From Caldifarciminota bacterium (GTDB lineage Bacteria; Hydrothermota; Hydrothermia; B15-G9; WFZT01): 11,745 nucleotides of DNA. Both the position numbers and the translations under genes were made by a program. Below, piece by piece: positions 7,445 to 11,745 of the stretch (position 1 is the stretch's first letter; each line of letters opens with the position of its first letter). The notes under the pieces are model-generated. The model was not told where the DNA came from, searched no databases, and saw only the letters and a program-made list of their open reading frames with translations. The DNA lies in assembly GCA_026991055.1 (NCBI GenBank), contig JALXCE010000304.1, positions 1-11,745 on the forward strand, in the 5' to 3' direction.

Positions 7445-8187
7445 AATTTCCTCTCCGTTTTCTGGATTTCCTCAAGGGCAGCAGCAAGCCCCAAAAGGTT
7501 CAGGTCAGGATTATAATGAAAATCCACAAGCTTTTCCTTAAACCGTTCCCCACCTCCCCCTGTAAGGAATTTTTTAACGTCCATCTCAACTTCATTCTCA
7601 ATACTTTCGGTGATATAGAGTATTGAGCCCACAGTGCCGTGGAGAAGTCCTATTCGAAGGCACTCGGATGTGCTTCTCCCAATGAAGGTTTGAGGCCACA
7701 TTGAGAGGTCAATTTCCTTTAACCTTGAGGTCTTTTGAGCAAGTCCATGCAAAATTGTCTCAGGTGACGCAAGAATGGCACCTCCAGCAAAGGTTCCATC
7801 CCCACCAATGAAATCAATGGTTATCGCCGTTCCAATATCCACCACCACTGAAGGCCCTCTTACAAACTTTTTGATGAAATATGCATGGGTTATCCTGTCT
7901 GCACCTAATTCTGAAGGATTCCGATAAAGAATTTTAACACCCGATGCGGTTTTATATGTAAGCTGCATAGGGTTTTTACCGGTCCATTTTTTCAACGAAT
8001 CCGTGAGCACATCATTTATTTCAGGCACCACAGATGAGAAAATTGCAACTTCCGGCTTAAATTTTCGGGGTAGGTCGAGCCCCTTGTGTGCCTTTTTTGT
8101 CTCAATAAAGGTTTTAAAAATCACCTTACCATTTTCAACAAGCCCGACATTCACCGTGGAATTTCCGGCATCAACAACTGCAATCAT
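7441..8187 (-). CDS. coaX: Type III pantothenate kinase
   Basis: CoaX phosphorylates pantothenate in the first committed step of coenzyme A synthesis, in the cytoplasm. The 248-aa product has the ASKHA-fold motifs of type III kinases. The phosphate-1 motif is VVDAGNSTVNVGL (D6, N9), and ELGADR (94-98) supplies the conserved Asp-Arg. The phosphate-2 region is VVVDIGTAITIDF (114-126), followed by GGAILASP (135-142). A glycine-rich TGGGGERF block lies near the C-terminus. The length is typical. The gene overlaps birA by 4 nt (ATGA) with GAGGAA as SD, and overlaps thyX at its other end. The birA-coaX pairing is common in bacteria, and type III enzymes are not feedback-inhibited by CoA (family knowledge). 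Confidence 0.96.
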   Translation of the reverse strand: MIAVVDAGNSTVNVGLVENGKVIFKTFIETKKAHKGLDLPRKFKPEVAIFSSVVPEINDVLTDSLKKWTGKNPMQLTYKTASGVKILYRNPSELGADRITHAYFIKKFVRGPSVVVDIGTAITIDFIGGDGTFAGGAILASPETILHGLAQKTSRLKEIDLSMWPQTFIGRSTSECLRIGLLHGTVGSILYITESIENEVEMDVKKFLTGGGGERFKEKLVDFHYNPDLNLLGLAAALEEIQKTERKL

Positions 8188-8882
8188 AGTTCCTCAAATC
8201 CAAAAATTTCATAGATGTTAAACTTTCCCATGTCTGTCTCGAGATTCAGGTCCTTATCGATTGCTTTTATTTCGCAGGTCAGGGTATTCCCTTTGTATGT
8301 AAAACGAGCCTTTTTGCCAATCACACTTACATATTTCACCCATCTATCATAAGCCAGGTCAGGTGAATCTATCAATCGGTTGAACTCCTTCAAGAATGTG
8401 TAAAGGATATCATTTCTATCAAAAACTTTCCCTGTCTCAATAAACATCGAGGTTGCAAGGTTTTTTATCTCATCGGGGAAGCTGTCCTGGTTCACATTTA
8501 TTCCGACCCCTATAATGAGAAAGTCCGATTTTCTCTCACCTAAAATTCCAGATATTTTTTTATCCCCGATGTAAACGTCATTTGGAATCTTGATACGCGG
8601 GTTCAGTCCATAGTATCTGAGGGTTTCAGCAACAGGTAGGGATGTAAGAACGATGAGTTTTGAATCAGTTTTAAGACCTTTAGAGCGCATGCCGATGGAG
8701 AAATAGAGACCACCCGGCTTTGAGACCCACTTGTGTCCGGCTCTGCCTCTTCCACCTGTTTGCTCCTCTGCTGTAACCACAACCGGTGGCTTTACGCCTG
8801 AAAGCAGCAAATTCAACACCTCATCGTTGGTAGATTCCACCTTCGTGAGTTTCATTATTTTATAACGGTCAAAATTTATCAT
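8184..8882 (-). CDS. birA: Biotin--[acetyl-CoA-carboxylase] ligase, monofunctional
   Basis: This enzyme activates biotin to biotinyl-5'-AMP and transfers it to the acceptor lysine of carboxylase biotin carrier proteins. The 232-aa product contains ESTND (16-20), the biotinyl-AMP loop TAEEQTGGRGRAGHKW (GRGR at 44-47), PGGLYFSI, the catalytic block IKIPNDVYIGDKKISGIL (usually KWPNDV; K98 here with Ile replacing Trp) and GVGINVN (125-131). A small C-terminal SH3-like domain follows. There is no N-terminal helix-turn-helix, so it should not repress transcription as the E. coli BirA does. I chose the ATG at 8882 because GAGGAG (8887-8892) lies 4 nt upstream. An in-frame TTG at 8903 would add seven residues and has no clear SD. 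The chosen start lies inside the last codons of the upstream flippase gene. Confidence 0.95.
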   Translation of the reverse strand: MINFDRYKIMKLTKVESTNDEVLNLLLSGVKPPVVVTAEEQTGGRGRAGHKWVSKPGGLYFSIGMRSKGLKTDSKLIVLTSLPVAETLRYYGLNPRIKIPNDVYIGDKKISGILGERKSDFLIIGVGINVNQDSFPDEIKNLATSMFIETGKVFDRNDILYTFLKEFNRLIDSPDLAYDRWVKYVSVIGKKARFTYKGNTLTCEIKAIDKDLNLETDMGKFNIYEIFGFEEL

Positions 8883-9855
8883 GGGTCTCCTCGTACTCCT
8901 CAATCAAGAATTTAAAGTTTTTAACAGCCAGAATGCCACCGATAAAGGCACTCAGATAGTATGTGAAGAAGCGCCAGATAACAGTGTAAATTCCAAGAAG
9001 TGGCTTTGGACAGATACTCGAGAATACAAATGCGGCTCCGAGCTCCATTACACCTGAGGCACCCGGTGTTGGACTGTAAATGAATAAAACCTGCGTAAGA
9101 ATGTGCAGGGTAATTGCCTTGAGAATGGGGACCTTAACACCGATTCCGTAGAAGATAGCCGGTACCATCAAAAGATGGAGTGGAACGGAAATCATGGTTA
9201 GAACAGATATGACCAGCAACATACGCCATCTTCTAAGGCTGATGAGGGAGCCGAAAGATTCGTTGAAAATCTCGAGTTCCTTTAAAAACCAGGCCACAAT
9301 CCTGTATTTCCTCCATTTTCTGATCAAAATCGGCCATCTGGCAAAAATGAAGATAAAGGCAACTATGGCAGCAATAGCAGGGATAACAAATTTCAGAGGT
9401 TTATATGCCCAGGAGATGCCGAGGCTATAGACAAGAAATGGTGCGAGGAGGAGCAAAAAGAGAAAGTTTGTCATACCCTTCAGAGTGATAGCAGCCGAAG
9501 ATTCTCCCGCACTCACCCCTTTTCTCGATAGAAGGTACATCTGGAAGGCAAATCCGCCTCCCTGAAAAGGAGTGGAGGCAGAGAAAAAGAAGCCCACAAG
9601 AAAAACTTCCAAGACGTATCCAAGGGGCAGGTCTTTCCCGGTCATGCCCTTTATGATCATTTTGAATTTGTATGAATCCACGAGGAGACTTACGATGTAA
9701 AGGATGAGTGTGAGGAAGAAATATTCCACTCGGATGGATTTAAGACTCCGGAGCGTTTCTTCTGAGTAGGTAAAAATGAAGATAACAAACGCTGCCGCCA
9801 CCCACAGCACGATCCCGATAAATATACCTTTTTTAAGCTTCCTAAGGAGGTCCAT
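8869..9855 (-). CDS. Lysylphosphatidylglycerol synthase TM-like / UPF0104 flippase-like membrane protein
   Basis: This is a 328-aa integral membrane protein with about eight hydrophobic helices, matching the LPG_synthase_TM/UPF0104 (flippase-like) family. The first helix is at about 10-29 and the second at about 45-60. The conserved re-entrant-like motif STPFQGGGFAFQMYLL spans 94-109. The other diagnostic motif, SPTPGASGVMELGAAF, is at 261-276 (usually PTPGGxGxxE). It also has the LRRWRMLL membrane-entry segment. It lacks the soluble C-terminal aminoacyl-transfer domain of MprF, so a lipid or glycolipid flippase role is more likely than lysyl transfer (inference from family). It heads a five-gene operon with birA, coaX, thyX and a small secreted protein. 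No SD is visible before the ATG, and a candidate -10 box lies only 12 nt upstream, so the transcript may be nearly leaderless. Confidence 0.88.
   Translation of the reverse strand: MDLLRKLKKGIFIGIVLWVAAAFVIFIFTYSEETLRSLKSIRVEYFFLTLILYIVSLLVDSYKFKMIIKGMTGKDLPLGYVLEVFLVGFFFSASTPFQGGGFAFQMYLLSRKGVSAGESSAAITLKGMTNFLFLLLLAPFLVYSLGISWAYKPLKFVIPAIAAIVAFIFIFARWPILIRKWRKYRIVAWFLKELEIFNESFGSLISLRRWRMLLVISVLTMISVPLHLLMVPAIFYGIGVKVPILKAITLHILTQVLFIYSPTPGASGVMELGAAFVFSSICPKPLLGIYTVIWRFFTYYLSAFIGGILAVKNFKFLIEEYEETHDKF
8887..8892 (-). promoter_or_regulatory. Shine-Dalgarno GAGGAG that fixes the birA start
   Basis: GAGGAG on the - strand, spaced 4 nt from the ATG at 8882. It is embedded in the last codons of the flippase gene and supports translational coupling and the shorter birA start. 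Confidence 0.55.
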
Positions 9856-9867
9856 AAAAGATTGAAA

Positions 9868-9896
9868 ATAATATTGCCCCCATACGAGATTTTGAA
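9868..9896 (-). promoter_or_regulatory. Candidate promoter for the flippase-birA-coaX-thyX operon
   Basis: On the - strand, TTCAAA (9891-9896) and TATTAT (9868-9873) are spaced by 17 nt, each matching about 4-5 of 6 sigma-70 consensus positions. The -10 box is 12 nt before the ATG at 9855, with no SD between them, so a very short 5' leader is implied. It lies directly downstream of the candidate terminator at 9933-9972, which fits a new transcription unit. Confidence 0.4.
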
Positions 9897-9932
9897 GGTG
9901 TGGAATTTGTTTGTACGAAAATTTCTATACAC

Positions 9933-9972
9933 AAAAAAATTTCTCTCCCCGCATAAATACCTGCGGGGAGAG
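9933..9972 (-). terminator. Intrinsic terminator for the kinase transcript
   Basis: Read on the - strand, an 11-bp stem CTCTCCCCGCA / TGCGGGGAGAG (9962-9972 with 9943-9953) with an 8-nt loop is followed by AAA and seven T residues (9933-9939). This is the classical stem plus U-tract arrangement. It lies about 245 nt after the kinase stop and ahead of the candidate flippase promoter. It is itself nested in an imperfect inverted repeat, TACGAAAATTT (9914-9924) and AAATTTTTCGTA (9999-10010). Confidence 0.65.
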
Positions 9973-10037
9973 GAATAAGGAGAGGGGCTACATATTTCAA
10001 ATTTTTCGTATAAAATGAACAATCAAACTCACTTGCC

Positions 10038-10155
10038 CCCAGAGACAGAAACTTAAATTTTAATTTTCAAGCGGAATACCCCCATTTGCTTTGCAAGTGG
10101 GGGAATTTGGGCCTATCTTTAGATATAGAGAGTGATTTTCTGAACAGTCTCTGGG
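10038..10155. other. Cloverleaf-like structured non-coding element
   Basis: This 118-nt segment lies in the 360-nt gene-free gap 9856-10215. A closing stem pairs CCCAGAGAC (10038-10046) with GTCTCTGGG (10147-10155). It continues as AGAAA (10047-10051) with TTTCT (10137-10141) after a 5-nt bulge. Inside are three hairpins: a weak AT-rich one (10052-10071), a strong 11-bp one with one G-U pair (CCCCCATTTGC / GCAAGTGGGGG, 10079-10103, TTT loop), and a short weak one (10113-10128). No reading frame longer than about 10 codons from an ATG was found in it on the - strand. It could be a small RNA, a leader or attenuator between the kinase and its distant terminator, or a miniature repeat element. 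I do not recognise it as a known RNA family. The rest of the gap holds the terminator and promoter listed separately; 10156-10215 shows nothing further. Confidence 0.45.
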
Positions 10156-10215
10156 ATAAAATGTATTGGCTCGCCCTTTATTTTCTAAACCTGGAAAGTT
10201 TAAAAGGCTGGAATA

Positions 10216-10920
10216 TCATTCCTCGATTCTAATGAGCTCGTCGAATCCCTCGCTCATCTCCGGCTCCTCTAATTTCCCGGCGAGTCTTAATATCACTTCT
10301 TCCCAGTTTATCCCCTCACCTCTCCTTGCCACATCCGGGTCCTCCACACGCCTTTTGATACAGGTTTCTATCGGTAGGTCAAAGAAGACGCCGACAATTT
10401 TAAGATTTTTAGCCCTTTTCAGATGCGTGTAAAAATCCTTTTGTTCCCCGAATAGTGATGGCATCTGCGATTGAATAAAGAATTTTCTAAACTCCTCTTT
10501 TATGGCATGTTCTAAGGTAGTCTCGTCAAATTCCAGTCTTTCAAATATCTTCTCGATTATTATCTGATCCGGCTCGCGAAAGAGGCTCATTCTCTCTTCC
10601 TGCCACTCTGAGAAAATGAGATTGGCCAATTCGCGAACTTTTACCGCAGGCATGATGAATCGTTTCCTTGTTTCCCTATCAACATTGGTCCGGTCAACTA
10701 CGACATTAAAACCCCGTACGAGGGTCGTAACGTAAATTGAGAATTCAAACTCACGATACAAAGGAGCATTGTCTCTGATAAACCTGTAGAAGCTTACCAT
10801 TTGAAGGATGTCGTCCATGGAGATTCTAAGTGTGTTTTCTGGGTCTTTTGCTATGAGCTCTTTTGCGTATGTGGTTTTACCAGAGCCTGGAAGGCCGATA
10901 AGGATATAGACCATTTGCAT
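10216..10920 (-). CDS. P-loop kinase, AAA_33 / polynucleotide-kinase-like
   Basis: The 234-aa product has a strong Walker A motif, GLPGSGKTT (9-17). The acceptor-side motif RISMDDILQM (33-42) and VVVDRTNVDRETRKRF (about 73-88) follow; this matches the DRTN/NTN-type block of AAA_33 zeta-toxin/PNK-like kinases. The block IVGVFFDLPIETCIKRRVEDP near the C-terminus is the typical lid/arginine region (phosphoryl-transfer kinases with FDxPxexCxxRN). Between these lies an insertion of about 70 residues (about 100-170), rich in charged and aromatic residues, that lengthens the protein beyond a minimal kinase. ATG codons at 10920 and 10914 are both possible; no SD is seen. It stands alone between two hairpins. 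The family call is firm. The substrate (nucleic acid end, nucleotide or small molecule) cannot be read from the sequence. Confidence 0.82.
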   Translation of the reverse strand: MQMVYILIGLPGSGKTTYAKELIAKDPENTLRISMDDILQMVSFYRFIRDNAPLYREFEFSIYVTTLVRGFNVVVDRTNVDRETRKRFIMPAVKVRELANLIFSEWQEERMSLFREPDQIIIEKIFERLEFDETTLEHAIKEEFRKFFIQSQMPSLFGEQKDFYTHLKRAKNLKIVGVFFDLPIETCIKRRVEDPDVARRGEGINWEEVILRLAGKLEEPEMSEGFDELIRIEE

Positions 10921-10928
10921 AATGGGAT

Positions 10929-10956
10929 TTTAAATTTGCGGGATGGTTTGAATCAA
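10929..10956 (-). promoter_or_regulatory. Weak candidate promoter for the kinase gene
   Basis: On the - strand, TTGATT (10951-10956) and TTTAAA (10929-10934) are spaced by 16 nt. The -10-like box ends 8 nt before the ATG at 10920, and no SD is present. The layout resembles the candidate flippase promoter (short leader, no SD). Each box matches only 4 of 6 consensus bases. Confidence 0.28.
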
Positions 10957-10971
10957 GGAGGATGAAAATTG

Positions 10972-11006
10972 TGAGGGGCGGCGCCCGAAGGGCGCCGCCC
11001 CCCTCA
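10972..11006 (-). terminator. GC-rich hairpin between cytochrome b and kinase genes
   Basis: A perfect 12-bp inverted repeat (GGGGCGGCGCCC at 10975-10986 and GGGCGCCGCCCC at 10990-11001) surrounds a 3-nt loop. It extends by three more pairs (TGA/TCA) past a 2-nt bulge. On the - strand it begins about 8 nt after the stop of the cytochrome b gene and is followed by CACAATTTT, a poor U-tract. It could be a terminator, an mRNA-stabilising hairpin or an extragenic palindrome. Confidence 0.5.
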
Positions 11007-11014
11007 TCAAAAAT

Positions 11015-11611
11015 CTATTCCACTTCTTCCCAGCCAGTGATTATCCCCTTTATGTAGGAGATAACTGTATGACCGGTTGTACCCAGATAAATGTGTGCTA
11101 TTACAAAGGCAAAGAACAGAAATGCCCCGATCAGATGAAGCGCAGCAATAGTTCTGAGACTCCAGTGTAAACCAATTTTGGGGAGGTCGGGAGCGAAGTA
11201 GTAGAGGATTCCCATTATCACCTGATATGGAACGAGAATGAAAACAATAACAAGATAGGTCACTCTCTGCAGCGGGTTGTATTTGTTCTCCGGAGTTTTC
11301 TCACCTGGATGAGGCTCCCCTTTAAAGATTCCGTATGTGTAAAATCTGATTATTGCTTTGAATTCTTCGACTCTGTCTTTACGGAATAACTGCTTCCACT
11401 GTCCAATAGTGATCCACCAGAAAAGTCCAAAGATTGTGTTTATAACAAGTGTCCATCCGAAAATCTCGTGAAGATAATGGGCCTCTCTGAATCCAAATAT
11501 GTGCCAGGTTCCGTGCACCTCAAATCCGGTCAGGATGAGCATTATTATGGAAATTGCCTGGATACAATGCCAGAGTCTTTCAAATATTCTATAAAGATAG
11601 ACCTTTTTCAT
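11015..11611 (-). CDS. Cytochrome b561-like membrane subunit
   Basis: This is a 198-aa di-heme-type membrane cytochrome of the Ni,Fe-hydrogenase/thiosulfate-reductase cytochrome b group. It would pass electrons between the quinone pool and a periplasmic redox protein. Four hydrophobic helices are visible: about 14-31 (ERLWHCIQAISIIMLILTGFE, H15), about 48-69 (LHEIFGWTLVINTIFG, H48), about 116-137 (VTYLVIVFILVPYQVIMG) and about 154-176 (IAALHLIGAFLFFAFVIAHIYL, H159 and H173). The four histidines are at the positions expected for heme axial ligands. A final basic/acidic tail follows GHTVISYIKGIITGWEEVE. The start is preceded by AAGGGGGAA as SD, 3 nt after the stop of the upstream gene. That neighbour ends in a membrane anchor, so the two likely form one complex. 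The exact electron partner is not seen. Confidence 0.88.
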   Translation of the reverse strand: MKKVYLYRIFERLWHCIQAISIIMLILTGFEVHGTWHIFGFREAHYLHEIFGWTLVINTIFGLFWWITIGQWKQLFRKDRVEEFKAIIRFYTYGIFKGEPHPGEKTPENKYNPLQRVTYLVIVFILVPYQVIMGILYYFAPDLPKIGLHWSLRTIAALHLIGAFLFFAFVIAHIYLGTTGHTVISYIKGIITGWEEVE

Positions 11612-11614
11612 TTT

Positions 11615-11745
11615 TTATTCCCCCTTTTTGGAAAACAGACGAATTCCACCATGTATGACAACACCTACGAGAGTTGCGAATACCGCGAGCCATCCGAGGA
11701 TTTCGATGAGTTTGAATCTGTCTCTTCCGGGCATGTATATACCCT
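11615..11745 (-). CDS. C-terminus of a membrane-anchored, probably multiheme cytochrome c (partial)
   Basis: Only the last 42 codons are in the window; the 5' part lies beyond the right edge. The visible end is GIYMPGRDRFKLIEILGWL followed by a hydrophobic helix (AVFATLVGVVIHG) and a basic tail ending in KKGE before TAA at 11615-11617. I recall this pattern (PGRDRF, LIE, single C-terminal helix with HG) from octaheme tetrathionate-reductase-like cytochromes. Placement 3 nt upstream of a cytochrome b561-like gene supports a cytochrome c/b pair. No CxxCH motif is in the visible part, so the identity is inference. An internal ATG at 11736 could in principle start a 39-aa peptide, but that is less likely. 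Confidence 0.6.
   Translation of the reverse strand, partial: GIYMPGRDRFKLIEILGWLAVFATLVGVVIHGGIRLFSKKGE

Noticed and set aside
9856..10215. A tRNA or known riboswitch in the long intergenic gap
   Set aside because: The hairpins do not fit tRNA arm lengths, and no T-loop or anticodon arm pattern was found. I could not match it to a riboswitch consensus.

Overview
The window reads as bacterial chromosome from a Gram-negative, probably thermophilic lineage of the FCB type. The best guess is a candidate phylum such as WOR-3/Stahlbacteria, not a named isolate. The reasons are a T9SS-type/FlgD-like C-terminal sorting domain on a secreted protein, Omp28-type and DUF6029-type envelope proteins, ThyX and type III CoaX in place of the more familiar enzymes, and many AGG/AGA arginine codons. 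The assignment is inference from family content only. No rRNA, tRNA, CRISPR array, transposase or phage gene was seen.

The window has two halves that converge at about 6374. The left half (1-6373, + strand) is one compact operon of five genes with overlaps or gaps of 0-3 nt: a periplasmic TlpA-like thioredoxin, a 597-aa secreted Omp28-like CxxC protein with a C-terminal sorting domain, a second Omp28-like protein that is a lipoprotein, a DUF6029-like outer-membrane beta-barrel, and a membrane-anchored GltD-like FAD/NAD(P)H/iron-sulfur oxidoreductase. I infer an envelope thiol-redox or electron-transfer module. The lipoprotein gene carries a perfect 39-bp palindrome, apparently an in-frame insertion of 13 codons between the lipobox and the first conserved strand.

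The right half (6375-11745) is entirely on the - strand. Read in transcription order, it starts with the C-terminal end of a probable multiheme cytochrome c (cut by the window edge) and its cytochrome b561-like membrane partner. A GC-rich hairpin and a P-loop kinase (AAA_33/PNK-like) follow. Next is a 360-nt non-coding stretch with a cloverleaf-like fold, a good intrinsic terminator and a weak promoter. The last block is five tightly packed genes: a lipid flippase-like membrane protein, biotin-protein ligase (birA), type III pantothenate kinase (coaX), flavin-dependent thymidylate synthase (thyX) and a small secreted protein of unknown function.

The two operons end tail to tail with 1 nt between stop codons, so there is no room for a terminator between them. 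The points most worth following up are the in-frame palindrome, the fusion of a TM2-like membrane segment to a GltD-like reductase inside the thiol-redox operon, and the structured non-coding element at 10038-10155.
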